A stretch of DNA of 64,000 bases, from NCBI RefSeq assembly GCF_002258315.1, contig NZ_NOYD01000050.1, positions 248,001 through 312,000 on the forward strand, given 5' to 3'. The notes beneath the pieces are model-generated. The model saw only the letters and a program-made list of their open reading frames with translations, ran no database searches and was not told the origin of the DNA. Shown in pieces: positions 45,714-56,504 of this stretch. The position numbers and the translations under genes were made by a program. Every line of letters starts with the position of its first letter. The stretch's first letter is position 1. The stretch is from Rhodococcus sp. 06-462-5 (GTDB lineage: Bacteria > Actinomycetota > Actinomycetes > Mycobacteriales > Mycobacteriaceae).

Positions 45714-48206
45714 TCAGGCGGCCGACGTCAGGCGGTACACGTCGTACACGCCCTCGACGTTGCGCACGACGTTCAGCACATGCCCGAGGTGCTTCGGGTC
45801 ACCCATCTCGAACGTGAACTTGCTGATCGCCACTCGGTCCCCCGACGTGGCAACCGACGCCGAGAGAATGTTGACCTTCTCGTCGGCGAGCGCCTTGGTG
45901 ACGTCGGAGAGCAGTCGGTGACGGTCGAGCGCCTCGATCTGGATGGCGACCAGGAACACCGAGGACGCCGACGGTGCCCACTGAACCTCGATGAACCGTT
46001 CGGACTGCTCTTCGAGCGATCGTGCGTTGGTGCAATCGGTACGGTGCACGCTCACCGATCCACCGCGGGTGACGAATCCGAGGATCTCGTCTCCCGGCAC
46101 CGGAGTACAGCATTTCGCGAGCTTCGCGACGACGCCCTCGGCACCGGTGACCAACACTCCCGCGTCGCCGACCTGACGGGGTCGAGTGGGGATGGTCGAC
46201 GGTGTCGACCGCTCGGCGAGCTCTTCCTCGACGTCGCCGACGCCACCGAGATGAGCGACCAGCCGCTGCACCACGTGGCGAGCGGACACGTGATTCTCGC
46301 CGACCGCGGTGTAGAGCGCGGAGACGTCGACGTATCGAAGCTCGTGCGCGATCGCCGACATGGACTCGGCATTCATCAAGCGCTGCAAGGGAAGTCCGCC
46401 TCGACGAACCTCCTTGGCAATGCCGTCCTTGCCTGCCTCCAGGGCTTCCTCGCGGCGCTCCTTGGCGAACCACTGACGAATCTTGGTCTTGGCACGCGGT
46501 GAGGCGACGAACCCCTGCCAGTCCCGACTCGGACCGGCGGTGGCAGCTTTGGAGGTGAACACCTCGACCACTTCACCGTTGTCCAGGGTCCGTTCCAGTG
46601 CGACGAGTCGACCGTTGACTCGTGCACCGATGCAGCGATGCCCCACCTCGGTGTGCACCGCGTACGCGAAGTCGACCGGACACGATCCGGCAGGCAGAGT
46701 GACGACATCGCCCTTGGGGGTGAAAACGAAGATCTCCTTGACCGCGAGGTCGTAACGCAGCGACTCGAGGAACTCCCCCGGATCGGCGGCTTCTCGCTGC
46801 CAGTCGAGCAGCTGGCGCATCCACGCCATGTCGTCGACCTCGGCGTTGTCCTGCGAATGCTTGCCCTTGGTCTCCTTGTACCGCCAGTGCGCAGCGATGC
46901 CGAACTCGGCTGTCCGGTGCATGTCCCGCGTACGGATCTGCACCTCGAGGGGCTTGCCCTCGGGGCCGATCACCGTGGTGTGCAGCGACTGGTAGACGCC
47001 GTAACGCGGCTGCGCGATGTAGTCCTTGAAACGGCCCGCCATCGGCTGCCACAGCGAATGCACCACGCCGACAGCGGCGTAGCAGTCACGGATCTCGTCG
47101 CACAGGATGCGAACGCCCACGAGGTCGTGGATGTCGTCGAAGTCGCGACCCTTGACGATCATCTTCTGATAGATCGACCAGTAGTGCTTCGGGCGACCCT
47201 CGACGACCGCACTGATTCTCGACGCGGCGAGTGTCGCGTTGATCTCGGCCCGAACCTTCTCCAGGTAGGTGTCGCGGGACGGCGCACGATCGGCCACGAG
47301 ACGGACGATCTCGTCGTACTTCTTGGGATGCAGAATCGCGAACGCCAGGTCCTCGAGCTCCCACTTGACCGTGGCCATTCCGAGCCGATGGGCAAGCGGC
47401 GCAATGACTTCCAGCGTCTCTTTGGCTTTGCGCGCCTGCTTCTCCGGGGGCAGGAACCGCATGGTGCGCATGTTGTGCAACCGATCGGCGACCTTGATGA
47501 CCAACACCCGCGGATCTCGCGCCATCGCGATGATCATCTTGCGGATGGTCTCGCCCTCGGCCGCTGTTCCGAGCACGACCTTGTCGAGCTTGGTCACCCC
47601 GTCCACGAGATGGGACACCTCGTCGCCGAATTCCTCGGTCAGCTTGGCGAGCGAGTATCCGGTGTCCTCGACCGTGTCGTGCAGCAGCGCCGCAACCAGC
47701 GTGGTGGTGTCCATCCCCAGCTCCGCCAGGATATTGGCCACGGCGAGCGGATGCGTGATGTAGGGATCGCCCGACTTGCGCATCTGCGAGGCGTGCAGCT
47801 CGTCGGCGACGTCGTAGGCCCGCTGCAGCAACGTCAGGTCGGCCTTGGGATAGAGCTCGCGGTGCAGGCTGACGAGTGGCTCGAGCACCGGCTTGACCGC
47901 GGCGCTGCGTCCCGCGGTGATGCGGCGCGCCAGACGTGCTCGCACCCGCCGCGATGCCGAGGTGGGGACAGGTGCAGAGTTACGGGTTCCGGACGGAGCC
48001 TGCGAATCGGTCGCCGCCGGGTCGTGGGGAGCCGGGTTGTTGGGAACCGGACCGTCGACGGCCGGGCGGGCATCACCTGACGCGGACTCGTCGGTCGTGA
48101 CGACGTCGACTCCGGTCCGATCGGTAACTCCGGTCCGATCGGCAACTACGGGCCGCTCGGGGACGGCAGGCCCGTCGGGCAAGGGTTGATCGATGTATCG
48201 GGTCAC
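45714..48206 (-). CDS. rel: Bifunctional (p)ppGpp synthetase/hydrolase
   Basis: Makes and degrades (p)ppGpp in the stringent response. The 830 residues start with an unusual Pro/Asp/Thr-rich tail of about 95 residues. Next comes the HD hydrolase domain (His176-Asp177 in [11 protein letters not shown]), the synthetase domain with RFKD at 392-395 (the RXKD form typical of bifunctional enzymes), then TGS ([20 protein letters not shown]), a zinc-finger-like CC region ([14 protein letters not shown]) and a C-terminal ACT domain. GTG at 48206 stands 8 nt from AGGAGG; the in-frame ATG at 48212 almost abuts it. Confidence 0.96.
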   Translation of the reverse strand: MTRYIDQPLPDGPAVPERPVVADRTGVTDRTGVDVVTTDESASGDARPAVDGPVPNNPAPHDPAATDSQAPSGTRNSAPVPTSASRRVRARLARRITAGRSAAVKPVLEPLVSLHRELYPKADLTLLQRAYDVADELHASQMRKSGDPYITHPLAVANILAELGMDTTTLVAALLHDTVEDTGYSLAKLTEEFGDEVSHLVDGVTKLDKVVLGTAAEGETIRKMIIAMARDPRVLVIKVADRLHNMRTMRFLPPEKQARKAKETLEVIAPLAHRLGMATVKWELEDLAFAILHPKKYDEIVRLVADRAPSRDTYLEKVRAEINATLAASRISAVVEGRPKHYWSIYQKMIVKGRDFDDIHDLVGVRILCDEIRDCYAAVGVVHSLWQPMAGRFKDYIAQPRYGVYQSLHTTVIGPEGKPLEVQIRTRDMHRTAEFGIAAHWRYKETKGKHSQDNAEVDDMAWMRQLLDWQREAADPGEFLESLRYDLAVKEIFVFTPKGDVVTLPAGSCPVDFAYAVHTEVGHRCIGARVNGRLVALERTLDNGEVVEVFTSKAATAGPSRDWQGFVASPRAKTKIRQWFAKERREEALEAGKDGIAKEVRRGGLPLQRLMNAESMSAIAHELRYVDVSALYTAVGENHVSARHVVQRLVAHLGGVGDVEEELAERSTPSTIPTRPRQVGDAGVLVTGAEGVVAKLAKCCTPVPGDEILGFVTRGGSVSVHRTDCTNARSLEEQSERFIEVQWAPSASSVFLVAIQIEALDRHRLLSDVTKALADEKVNILSASVATSGDRVAISKFTFEMGDPKHLGHVLNVVRNVEGVYDVYRLTSAA

Positions 48207-48278
48207 TCTCATCACCTCCTGCCACACATTCCGCGCTGTCGTCGAAACGTCAACGCATTGTGACAGAGACTTTAGTCC

Positions 48279-48818
48279 TCATACTCGAACCAGGCAGCCG
48301 AGCGGGTAGCCACTGCACTTGTCGCGCCCGCCCAGAACGGCGATCTCGAGAACGACGGCAGCACCGGCGATCACCGCTCCCTGCTCGGCCAACAACCGAG
48401 CCGTCGCGTCGACGGTACCGCCGGTCGCCAGAACGTCGTCGACCACGAGCACTCGCTTTCCGGCCACGTCGATCGCGGTCGGGATCTGCAGTGCGGCGGT
48501 TCCGTACTCGAGTTCGTACGACCGTGAATGCACCGGAGGCGGCAGCTTGCCCGCCTTGCGCACCGCGAGCACTCCGCAGCCGAGTTCGAGGGCAACCCCG
48601 GCCCCCAACAGGAATCCACGTGCGTCGATTCCCGCCACCAGGTCGACGTCCTCGAAACCCAGAGCCAGTTCCGACACGACGCTGCGTAGCGCGGGGCCGT
48701 CGGCGAACACCGGCGTCAGATCGCCGAAACGCACACCGGGGACGGGAAAATCGTCGACCCACCGCGTGAGCCTGGTGACGGCAGCGGCAGCTCCCGCTCG
48801 ATCGTCTGCGTCGTTCAT
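48279..48818 (-). CDS. apt: Adenine phosphoribosyltransferase
   Basis: Salvages adenine to AMP with PRPP. The 179 residues contain FPVPGVRFGDLTPVFAD, AGIDARGFLLGAGVA and the PRPP loop VLVVDDVLATGGT at 123-135. ATG at 48818 overlaps the stop of the lipoprotein gene (ATGA); the upstream ATG at 48848 lies inside that gene. Order lipoprotein-apt-rel matches mycobacteria. Confidence 0.94.
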   Translation of the reverse strand: MNDADDRAGAAAAVTRLTRWVDDFPVPGVRFGDLTPVFADGPALRSVVSELALGFEDVDLVAGIDARGFLLGAGVALELGCGVLAVRKAGKLPPPVHSRSYELEYGTAALQIPTAIDVAGKRVLVVDDVLATGGTVDATARLLAEQGAVIAGAAVVLEIAVLGGRDKCSGYPLGCLVRV

Positions 48819-50512
48819 CGAAGAAGCACCCACCGATCCATGTTCCATCCGGCACCTGCGGCCGTCGGGTTGGGCACCACGTCCTGCATGCCGTCACTGA
48901 CGACAGTCGTACGCGGCTCGTTGTACAGGGGAAGCGACGGCATGTCGTTCCACAGGATGTTCTCGCCCTCGCCGGCCAGCGCCAGAATGCGCTCGGGATC
49001 GTCGGTCACCGCCAACTGATCGACGATGGAGTCGATTCTGCCGTTGCTGTAACCGCCGACGTTCAGACCGATGCCCGTCCGCAACGAATACCGTGCGGTC
49101 ACCGCGGCAGCCGAACCCGACGGTCCGGGAAGCGATCCGCTGCTACCGAGGACAGCGTCGACGGTCCCGGCCCGCAGTGCGGACGGTGTGAAGTCCGGTG
49201 AGCTCGCGTCCTCGACGGTGATGCCCGCCGCCGCGCAATCGGCAGCCATGCGACCGACCACCTGGGCGCGGCGCGCATCCGGTCCCCGGTAGCCGACACG
49301 GACGGTCAGAGCATTCTCGCCCGCCGCCTCGAGTTCTCGGCTCGCCTGGTCCAGGTCCGAGCGCTGATAGCGATCACCCACCGCCGTTGCGACCGATGGA
49401 TACTCGAGCGTGTCGGGCTGGACGAGACGAGAGTCGACGACGCCCGAGCCCAGGCCCGCCGCTTCCGCCTCGAAACCGGGGTGACCGAATGTGTCGAACA
49501 GATCCGATCTCGGGATGCACGCGGCCACTGCTCGACGAGCGCTCGCGTCGGCCAGCACCCCTTGGGTTGCGAACGTCAACTGCTCGACGCCTCGCGACGG
49601 TTGCTCGGTGGTGGTGAATCCCTCGGTGGTCCCGAGATCGACGGCACCGGCACCGTGGTCGACCACGTCCAACGATCCGTCCGCAACCTTCGCCGCCAGG
49701 TCGGTGCCCTTGGGCCAGACGACCACCTGCCCGGTCTCGGGTGGGTTTCCCCACCAGGCGTCGTTCGCCACGAGCACGAGACCGTCCTCGGCGGTGTAGG
49801 ACTCGATGCGGTACGGGCCCGCCGAGGGCAGCAGCGAGAGGTCGATCGAGCCCGGTGTCAGGGCCCATCCGGTGTTCCAGAAGTCGGCGATGCGGCTCAC
49901 CACGTCGTCGTCCTCGGCCAGGATGGGATCGACGACGTTCGGCACGCCCGCTGCTCGAGCCGCGACATGCGCGGGTAGCAGGTCGGTGGCCCCGAACAGG
50001 GCACGCCAGTTCTGGTAGCTGCGGCCGGACGCGAAGACGACCGTGGCCTCCTTGGCCCCGGGAACGCAATCGATGCGCTCGATGTCGGAGTACCCGGCCG
50101 TCGACGCCGCGTCGAACAGGGGGCGGTCGGTGGCGAATCTTCCACTGTTCGCCGCCCACGCCAACACCAGGTCGTCGCACGCCATCGGCGCACCGTCCGA
50201 GTACGTCGCGGCGGGGGCGATGGAGTACTGCACGGTCAGGGTGTCACCGGGAACCACGGACACGGTTCCGATGTCGTTGTCCGACAACGCGTCTCCCTCG
50301 GGCCCGAGGTAGCTGAAGCCCACCTGCACCCGAGTGAAGGCCTGCCGGGCTCCCGACGCCGCGCCGTCGACGGTTCTCGCGTTGTAGGTGTTCACCACGT
50401 TGTCGAACGAGTAGCCGATCGAGGGCACCTTGTCCTCGGGCGACGAACACGCGGTGATGGACACCGCGCCGACACTTGCTGCCACCAGTGCCGCGCTCCA
50501 CCTGCGTTTCAC
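48815..50512 (-). CDS. ABC-transporter type solute-binding lipoprotein (family 5 fold)
   Basis: A 565-residue lipoprotein. A short signal peptide ends in ITAC (Cys22 lipidated) and the mature part resembles extracellular solute-binding family 5 proteins of peptide/nickel transport (CDDLVLAWAANSGRF, SAGPYRIESY, NVGGYSNGRIDSIV). No permease or ATPase gene adjoins, so it may be an orphan binding protein; the mycobacterial relative between secF and apt is also an orphan lipoprotein. GTG at 50512 stands 7 nt from GGAG, whereas GTG at 50518 is too close to it. Confidence 0.85.
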   Translation of the reverse strand: MKRRWSAALVAASVGAVSITACSSPEDKVPSIGYSFDNVVNTYNARTVDGAASGARQAFTRVQVGFSYLGPEGDALSDNDIGTVSVVPGDTLTVQYSIAPAATYSDGAPMACDDLVLAWAANSGRFATDRPLFDAASTAGYSDIERIDCVPGAKEATVVFASGRSYQNWRALFGATDLLPAHVAARAAGVPNVVDPILAEDDDVVSRIADFWNTGWALTPGSIDLSLLPSAGPYRIESYTAEDGLVLVANDAWWGNPPETGQVVVWPKGTDLAAKVADGSLDVVDHGAGAVDLGTTEGFTTTEQPSRGVEQLTFATQGVLADASARRAVAACIPRSDLFDTFGHPGFEAEAAGLGSGVVDSRLVQPDTLEYPSVATAVGDRYQRSDLDQASRELEAAGENALTVRVGYRGPDARRAQVVGRMAADCAAAGITVEDASSPDFTPSALRAGTVDAVLGSSGSLPGPSGSAAAVTARYSLRTGIGLNVGGYSNGRIDSIVDQLAVTDDPERILALAGEGENILWNDMPSLPLYNEPRTTVVSDGMQDVVPNPTAAGAGWNMDRWVLLR

Positions 50513-50542
50513 GTGCACTCTCCGTCCCTGTCGAGGGTGGTT

Positions 50543-51724
50543 CTACCGACGCTTCTTGTTCCGCTTTCCGGTGGGGCGGTTACCCGGCTGCGGAGCCGAC
50601 GCCTTCGGGGCGGCCACGCCGACAGCCACCGGCTCCGGAGCGAGGCCGGCTGCGCGAGCCGCCGCTTCGGCGCGCTTGGAGTGGACCTTGCGCGTGTGAA
50701 CTGCGACGGGGCCCCACTTCTCCTTGAGCGTCACCAGCAACGGCGTGGCGAAGAAGATCGACGAGTAGGCACCGACGATCATGCCGACCAGCTGTACGAG
50801 CGCCAGATCCTTCAGCGTGCCCACTCCGAGCAGCCATACCGCGATGATCATCAATGCGATCACCGGGAGAACACCGATCACCGTGGTGTTGATCGAACGC
50901 ATCAGGGTCTGGTTGACCGCCAGGTTGGCCTGTTCGGCGTACGTCTTGCGATGCAGATTGAGGATGCCGCGGGTGTTCTCCTCGACCTTGTCGAACACCA
51001 CCACCGAGTCGTACAGAGAGAAACCGAGGATCGTCAACAGGCCGATCACGGTCGCAGGCGTCACCTCGAATCCGACGAGCGAGTACACGCCTGCGGTCAC
51101 CAGGAGGTCGAAGGCCAGGGCAGCCAGCGCCGCCAACGCCATGTCTCGCTCGTATCGGACACCGATGTAGATGCTGACGATGACCAGGAAGACCACGAGT
51201 GCGATCAGGGCTTTCTGGGTGATCTGGCTACCCCACGTCTCACTTACGTCGGACACACTGATGGCATTGGGTGTGGCGGTGCCCGAGTTGTCCTGCGGCT
51301 GGAATGCCTCGAACAACGCCTGGCGAAGTGTGTCCACTTCGGCGGGGTCGAGTGCCTCGGAGCGAATCTGCACCGTTGCTGCGGCGCCCGCGCCGACGGT
51401 CTGCACCGATACCGGCGGCATGCCGAGCGAGTCGTCGTACACGGTCTCGACCTGCTCGGTGGTGATGTTGTCGGCCGCGGGCAGCGCGATCCGGGTTCCG
51501 CCCTCGAAGTCGATACCGAGGGTGAAGCCGCGGACGAGGAAGCTCAGCAGGCACACCAGCACGATGACGCCGGTGAGGATGTAGTAGAACCGTCGCCGAC
51601 CGACGATGTCGAAGGCACCGGTACCGGTGTACAACCTCGACAGCCAGCTGTGTTTGGGCTGGGCGGATTGATCGACACCCGAATCGTCGAGGGGCGATGG
51701 GGTCGACGTTGTCGTGTCCGACAT
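50543..51724 (-). CDS. secF: Protein translocase subunit SecF
   Basis: RND-type membrane partner of SecD that uses the proton gradient to complete export through SecYEG. The 393 residues include TM1 with the GIDFEGGTRI motif after it, five further helices in the C-terminal half (VIGLLTILGFSLYDSVVVFDKV is the TM4-5 core) and a basic Lys/Arg-rich tail ending GKRNKKRR. ATG at 51724 lies 1 nt after the secD stop. A longer frame up to 51817 is only an overlap with secD. Confidence 0.95.
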   Translation of the reverse strand: MSDTTTSTPSPLDDSGVDQSAQPKHSWLSRLYTGTGAFDIVGRRRFYYILTGVIVLVCLLSFLVRGFTLGIDFEGGTRIALPAADNITTEQVETVYDDSLGMPPVSVQTVGAGAAATVQIRSEALDPAEVDTLRQALFEAFQPQDNSGTATPNAISVSDVSETWGSQITQKALIALVVFLVIVSIYIGVRYERDMALAALAALAFDLLVTAGVYSLVGFEVTPATVIGLLTILGFSLYDSVVVFDKVEENTRGILNLHRKTYAEQANLAVNQTLMRSINTTVIGVLPVIALMIIAVWLLGVGTLKDLALVQLVGMIVGAYSSIFFATPLLVTLKEKWGPVAVHTRKVHSKRAEAAARAAGLAPEPVAVGVAAPKASAPQPGNRPTGKRNKKRR

Positions 51725-51725
51725 G

Positions 51726-53492
51726 TCATGCCTCCTTCGACGGCGCAGCGCCGGTCTTGACGGCGAGAGCCTTGTTGGCGGCGCGCTTGCGTTCGAGCGC
51801 GATCTGCTGGACGGCACCGAGACCGTTCACGGACGGCTTGGACCAGAACGTCGATTTGGACGCCAGGTACACCAGCGGCCAGGTCACCAGCACCACGACG
51901 ATGATGTCCAGGATCGTCGTCAGTCCGAGGGTGAACGCGAAGCCGCGGACCTGACCGACGGCCAACACGTAGAGCACTGCGGCGGCGATGAAGCTGACCG
52001 CGTTGCCGGACAGGATCGTCTTGCGTGCGCGTGCCCAACCGCGAGGAACCGCCGATCGGAAGCTGCGGCCCTCCCGGATTTCGTCCTTGATGCGCTCGAA
52101 GAACACCACGAACGAGTCGGCGGTCATGCCGATACCGATGATCAGGCCTGCGATGCCTGCGAGGTCGAGCGTGAAGCTGATCCATCGACCCAACAGAACG
52201 ATGATTCCGTAGACGACGAGACCGGCCAGCGCCAACGACAGTGCAGTGAGCAGCCCGAGGGCACGGTAGTAGAGCAGGCAGTAGACCAATACCAGCGCCA
52301 GTCCGATGGCACCGGCGAGCAGTCCGGCTTCGAGGGAGGCCAAGCCCAGTGTTGCCGACACCGTCTCGGCCTCGGAGGACACGAAGGACAGCGGCAGGGA
52401 GCCGTACTTGAGGGTGTTGGCGAGCTCCGACGCGGTCTGGTTGTTGAAGTTGCCGGTGATCGAGGTGGCGCTGCCCGCGGGGGTGGCCCCCTGGATGACC
52501 GGCGCGCTGATCACCTTCGAGTCCAGTACGAACGCAGCCTGCTTCTGCAGATTGGCCGCGGTGAACTGAGCCCAGGTGTTCGAGCCCTCCGTGTCGAACG
52601 TCAGACTGACCTGGAACTGGGCCTGCTGACTGTCGAAGCCGGAAGTCGCGTCGGATATCTGCTGGCCGTCGATGATGGTGGGACCCAGCAGATAGACGGC
52701 TGTTCCGTCGGTCGAGCACGCCACGAGGGGCAGCGCCGGATCGTCGTTGCCTGCGAGCGGGTCGGCGGCGTTGCAATCGAGGGACTGCATGGCCAGCTGC
52801 TGGATCTGCGGATCCTCGCTCTGTCGGAGAGTCTTGGCGTCGGCGATCTCCTGCGCTGCCCGCTCTGCGTCGGAGAGTGTCGCATCGGTGGCGGGATCGT
52901 CGGCTGCCGGTGCGTCCGTAGCAGGCGCATCCGTGGCCGGGGCGGGACTCGGATCGACCGTCGTCGGATCCTGCGCCGGGAACACCCGGCTCTGAGGCGC
53001 GGCCGGTGCCGCGGGGTCCACGGACGCAGCGGGGTCTGCGGGTGCGGCCGGATCGGTCGGCGCGCCCGGGTCGACCGGGGTCTGCTGCGAACCTGCATTC
53101 TCGCCCGCCGAGGGAGCGACGGAGCCCAACACCGGTCGGATGAACAGTCGTGCGGTCTGCCCAAGAGTGCGTGCCTGAGAGCTGTCGTCACCGGGCACCG
53201 TGATGACGAGGTTGTCTCCATCGATGACCACCTCGGAGCCGGAGACACCGAGACCGTTGACGCGAGTCTCGATGATCTGCTGCGCCTGCTTCAGGCTGTC
53301 CTGTGTCGGCGCATTACCGTCGGGGGTCCGCGCGGTCAGTGTCACGCGCGTGCCGCCCTGCAGGTCGATACCCAACTTCGGCGAGGGATCTTTGTCTCCG
53401 GTGAAGAAGACCATGGCGTACACCGCTGCCATCAGCACCGCGAAGACGGCGAGATAGCGAGCGGGTTGCACCGGTCCGCTGGAAGGTGCCAC
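51726..53492 (-). CDS. secD: Protein translocase subunit SecD
   Basis: Large RND-type partner of SecF. The 588 residues show TM1 (about 11-31), [12 protein letters not shown], the P1 periplasmic domain, and six-helix membrane part with [23 protein letters not shown] near 490. Residues about 126-207 are a low-complexity Ala/Pro/Asp/Thr insertion ([20 protein letters not shown]) not present in shorter SecD proteins. GTG at 53492, 10 nt from AGGAGA. A hairpin lies between yajC and this gene. Confidence 0.95.
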   Translation of the reverse strand: MAPSSGPVQPARYLAVFAVLMAAVYAMVFFTGDKDPSPKLGIDLQGGTRVTLTARTPDGNAPTQDSLKQAQQIIETRVNGLGVSGSEVVIDGDNLVITVPGDDSSQARTLGQTARLFIRPVLGSVAPSAGENAGSQQTPVDPGAPTDPAAPADPAASVDPAAPAAPQSRVFPAQDPTTVDPSPAPATDAPATDAPAADDPATDATLSDAERAAQEIADAKTLRQSEDPQIQQLAMQSLDCNAADPLAGNDDPALPLVACSTDGTAVYLLGPTIIDGQQISDATSGFDSQQAQFQVSLTFDTEGSNTWAQFTAANLQKQAAFVLDSKVISAPVIQGATPAGSATSITGNFNNQTASELANTLKYGSLPLSFVSSEAETVSATLGLASLEAGLLAGAIGLALVLVYCLLYYRALGLLTALSLALAGLVVYGIIVLLGRWISFTLDLAGIAGLIIGIGMTADSFVVFFERIKDEIREGRSFRSAVPRGWARARKTILSGNAVSFIAAAVLYVLAVGQVRGFAFTLGLTTILDIIVVVLVTWPLVYLASKSTFWSKPSVNGLGAVQQIALERKRAANKALAVKTGAAPSKEA

Positions 53493-53603
53493 GGTGTGTG
53501 TTTCTCCTCTGGGCGATGGAAGTGTCGGTTCCTGCAGGGCCTGACGGCCCGATGTGTCGGCGGTGAGCGGTGCGATTGTGCACCACATCGGTCACCGCAG
53601 AGA

Positions 53604-53638
53604 AAACCGCTGCCGGATACTGTCTCCGACAGCGGTTT
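53604..53638 (-). terminator. Hairpin with T-tract between yajC and secD
   Basis: A 14-bp stem with one mismatch (AAACCGCTGTCGGA / TCCGGCAGCGGTTT) and a 7-nt loop, followed on the minus strand by TTTTCTCTG, lies 14 nt after the yajC stop and 111 nt before secD. This is the most Rho-independent-like structure in the window, so yajC and secD may be only partly co-transcribed. Confidence 0.6.
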
Positions 53639-53652
53639 CGATCACATCGTGC

Positions 53653-54063
53653 TCACTCTTTTTCGAGCCTCTTCGACGTCTGCTCGATGGTCTCGTCCGG
53701 CCGACTCACGTCCGCCTTGCTCAGGGACGGTCCTGCGGTGTCGTTCGAAGCGAGGGCCGCGGCGTCCGCATCGGTGGTGGCGTCGAGGTCGGTGTCGTCG
53801 AACTCGGAGTCGTCGGGGAGCACCTCACGTACGACTGCACGCGACCAGGTGGTGACGACGCCGTCGGCGATCTCCAGGTCGATCGTGTCGTCCTCGACCA
53901 GGACGACACGGGCGTACAGGCCGGCGGTCGTGACGACCTCGTCACCGATCTTCAGCGAGTCCTGCATTTCCGTTGTCTTGGCCAACACCTTCTTCTGTCG
54001 ACGCGCATTGAGAAACAGCGGTACCAGAAGGGCCACGATCAGCAGCGGAAACAGCAAATCCAT
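53653..54063 (-). CDS. yajC: Preprotein translocase subunit YajC
   Basis: Small membrane accessory of SecDF. The 136 residues have one N-terminal membrane helix (about 2-20, DLLFPLLIVALLVPLFL), the typical KIGDEVVTTAGLYARVV segment, and an acidic C-terminal tail of about 55 residues (DDSEFDDTDLDATTDADA). ATG at 54063; the nearest good ribosome-binding site, GAGGA, lies inside the end of the small ORF upstream. Confidence 0.93.
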   Translation of the reverse strand: MDLLFPLLIVALLVPLFLNARRQKKVLAKTTEMQDSLKIGDEVVTTAGLYARVVLVEDDTIDLEIADGVVTTWSRAVVREVLPDDSEFDDTDLDATTDADAAALASNDTAGPSLSKADVSRPDETIEQTSKRLEKE

Positions 54064-54070
54064 CGGAAGG

Positions 54071-54205
54071 TCAGTCCTCGAAGTCGGGTTCGAAATACGT
54101 CATTGTCTCGTGCGAGAACGTCGCCGGTGCGGGCCTCGCAGCTACCCAGTGTGCCATTACCTGGAACCGGTCCGGTCCGTTCGTGTCCTGTTGTGCCCGA
54201 TTCAT
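54071..54205 (-). CDS. Possible 44-residue protein between ruvB and yajC
   Basis: An ATG whose last two bases are shared with the ruvB TGA (ATGA overlap) opens 44 codons, [20 protein letters not shown] then [15 protein letters not shown] and the acidic end TYFEPDFED. It stops 7 nt before yajC. It has no membrane helix and I recognise no family. Evidence is the exact coupling geometry common in this region and the tight fit between neighbours; against it are the short length and lack of an independent site. It could be a leader peptide that couples yajC translation. Confidence 0.45.
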   Translation of the reverse strand: MNRAQQDTNGPDRFQVMAHWVAARPAPATFSHETMTYFEPDFED

Positions 54206-55278
54206 TCGAATAATCCCTGCTGAACCTCCGAGGATCGGACCGAGATTCCACCCACCGCGAGGTCCGGTGGCGGCGTCAGACCGAGGTGTTGCCACGCAGC
54301 AGCGGTCGCGACGCGCCCGCGGGGGGTACGGGCGACCATTCCGGCACGTACCAGGAACGGCTCGCACACTTCCTCGACCGTCGACGGTTCTTCGCCGACG
54401 GCGACGGCAAGTGTCGACACACCCACCGGCCCGCCGCCGAAGCTGCGGATGAGCGCGCTCAGTACTGCGCGGTCGAGTCGGTCGAGACCGAGTTTGTCGA
54501 CGTCGTAAACCACCAGGGCGGCCTTCGCGGTCTCCTGGGTGACGGTGCCGTCGCCGCGCACGTCCGCGTAGTCGCGGACCCGCCGTAGCAGTCGGTTCGC
54601 GATTCGGGGGGTGCCACGCGAGCGTCCGGCGATCTCCGCGCAGCCGTCCCGGTCGATCGGCACGCCCAGGATTCCCGCTGACCTCATGAGGATGCGCTCG
54701 AGTTCGCTCGGCTCGTAGAAATCCATGTGCGCGACGAATCCGAACCGGTCTCGCAGTGGGCCGGTGAGCGCACCCGACCTGGTGGTGGCACCGACGAGGG
54801 TGAACGGTGCGACCTCGAGTGGAATCGATGTCGCTCCCGGCCCCTTGCCGACGATGACGTCGACGCGGAAGTCCTCCATCGCCAGGTACAGCATCTCCTC
54901 GGCCGGACGGGCGATGCGATGGATCTCGTCGATGAACAGCACGTCGCCTTCGACCAGGTTGCTGAGCATCGCCGCGAGGTCGCCTGCCCGCTCGAGCGCC
55001 GGACCCGACGTGAGCCGAAGCGAGGTCCCCAGCTCGGCGGCGATGATCATCGCCATACTGGTCTTGCCGAGGCCCGGCGGCCCGGACATGAGAATGTGAT
55101 CCGGGGTGCCGCCGCGCATCTTCGCCCCCGACAACACGAGCTGGAGCTGCTCCCGTACGCGAGGTTGACCGATGAAATCGGTGAGGTTCTTCGGACGCAG
55201 ACTCGTCTCGACATCCAGGTCGTCGGACATCGCGTCCGCACCGACCTGGGATTCGGCGAACTGGTCTTCCTCGGTCAC
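54202..55278 (-). CDS. ruvB: Holliday junction branch-migration helicase RuvB
   Basis: AAA+ motor of the RuvAB complex. The 358 residues show Walker A (GPPGLGKT), Walker B (VLFIDEIHR), [16 protein letters not shown], and the C-terminal winged-helix region ([17 protein letters not shown]). GTG at 55278, 6 nt after ruvA. It is in the usual ruvC-ruvA-ruvB order. Confidence 0.96.
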   Translation of the reverse strand: MTEEDQFAESQVGADAMSDDLDVETSLRPKNLTDFIGQPRVREQLQLVLSGAKMRGGTPDHILMSGPPGLGKTSMAMIIAAELGTSLRLTSGPALERAGDLAAMLSNLVEGDVLFIDEIHRIARPAEEMLYLAMEDFRVDVIVGKGPGATSIPLEVAPFTLVGATTRSGALTGPLRDRFGFVAHMDFYEPSELERILMRSAGILGVPIDRDGCAEIAGRSRGTPRIANRLLRRVRDYADVRGDGTVTQETAKAALVVYDVDKLGLDRLDRAVLSALIRSFGGGPVGVSTLAVAVGEEPSTVEEVCEPFLVRAGMVARTPRGRVATAAAWQHLGLTPPPDLAVGGISVRSSEVQQGLFE

Positions 55279-55284
55279 CCGGGC

Positions 55285-55890
55285 CTACCTGGACTTTCCG
55301 AGGTATGCCAGCGCCGACCTCAACGCCGTCGACGTCGTGGCCTCGGGCTGCTGGGCAAGAACCGCGTCGGTGGCTTCCTCGGCCTGTTTGGTGGGGAATC
55401 CGAGACCGATCAGCGCTTCGACGATCTGGTCTCGCATCGAATTGCCCGCACCGGATCCCGGCACGGCCGAGCTTCCGGCGCGTCCGACCACAGCGTCGAC
55501 CTTGTCGCGCAACTCGACGACCATCCTCTCCGCGCCGCGCTTGCCGATACCGGGAACTCGGGTCAGAGCTCCGATATCGCTGTCCGCCAACGCCGTTCGC
55601 AGCGCGTCGGGCTCGTGCACGGCAAGAGTTGCCATGGCGATTCGCGGGCCGACGCCGGTCACGGTGAGGAGCAACTCGAACAGCTCACGCGACTCCTTGT
55701 CGGGGAATCCGTACAGCGTCTGTGAGTCCTCGCGCACGATCATGGTCGTCAGCAGGGTCGCTTCGCTCCCCCGGTGCAGCGTGGCCAACGTCGCCGGAGT
55801 GGCATTGACGCGATACCCGACGCCGGCAGCCTCGAGCACGGTGTGATCGAGCGCGATGTCGACCACCGAACCCCTGATCGACGCGATCAT
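55285..55890 (-). CDS. ruvA: Holliday junction DNA-binding protein RuvA
   Basis: Binds four-way junctions and recruits RuvB. The 201 residues have the OB-fold N-terminus ([20 protein letters not shown]), two helix-hairpin-helix motifs ([15 protein letters not shown] and [16 protein letters not shown]) and a C-terminal UBA-like domain ([15 protein letters not shown]). ATG at 55890 overlaps the ruvC stop (ATGA); a longer frame upstream lies in ruvC. Confidence 0.96.
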   Translation of the reverse strand: MIASIRGSVVDIALDHTVLEAAGVGYRVNATPATLATLHRGSEATLLTTMIVREDSQTLYGFPDKESRELFELLLTVTGVGPRIAMATLAVHEPDALRTALADSDIGALTRVPGIGKRGAERMVVELRDKVDAVVGRAGSSAVPGSGAGNSMRDQIVEALIGLGFPTKQAEEATDAVLAQQPEATTSTALRSALAYLGKSR

Positions 55891-56504
55891 CGTGCTCCCG
55901 CCTCCTTCTTGGCCAACTTCTCGATCCTGCGTGCCACGACGGCGCGAGCCTTGCGCTCCTCGGCCAGACGCGCGTCGTACTTGCGCTTCTGTTCGGCGGC
56001 CATGGCTTCGGCCTTCGCCATCCGGGCGATCATGGGCGCCCGCCAGCAATGACAGATCCCGAGGGCCAGAGCATCGGCCGCGTCGGCGGGAGTCGGCGCA
56101 GTCTGCAGACCCAGAATGCGCATGACCATCGCGGTCACCTGAGCCTTGTCGGCCGAGCCGTTGCCCGTGACGGCGGCCTTGACCTCACTGGGAGTGTGGA
56201 AGCAGACGTCGACTCCGCGCCTGGCCGCGGCGAGGGCGATGACGCCACCGGCCTGGGCGGTGCCCATGGCCGTACGCACGTTGTGTTGAGCGAAGACTCG
56301 CTCGATCGCCACCACCGAGGGCTTGTGGGTATCGAGCCAGTATTCCGCGGCCTCGGAAATCCGCAGCAGACGCTGCGCCAGATCCATGTCCGCGGGCGTT
56401 CGCACCACATCGACATCGAGCGCGACCACCGTTCGGCCCACGCCACCCTCGATCAGACTGAGCCCACACCTGGTGAGACCGGGGTCGACACCCATCACCC
56501 GCAC
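55887..56504 (-). CDS. ruvC: Crossover junction endodeoxyribonuclease RuvC
   Basis: Resolves Holliday junctions. The 205 residues start [18 protein letters not shown] with catalytic Asp7. They carry the second acid in [20 protein letters not shown] and the final pair in [15 protein letters not shown], as in canonical RuvC. The C-terminal 40 residues are basic and helical, longer than in E. coli. GTG at 56504 with GGAAGGTG upstream. Confidence 0.96.
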   Translation of the reverse strand: MRVMGVDPGLTRCGLSLIEGGVGRTVVALDVDVVRTPADMDLAQRLLRISEAAEYWLDTHKPSVVAIERVFAQHNVRTAMGTAQAGGVIALAAARRGVDVCFHTPSEVKAAVTGNGSADKAQVTAMVMRILGLQTAPTPADAADALALGICHCWRAPMIARMAKAEAMAAEQKRKYDARLAEERKARAVVARRIEKLAKKEAGAR

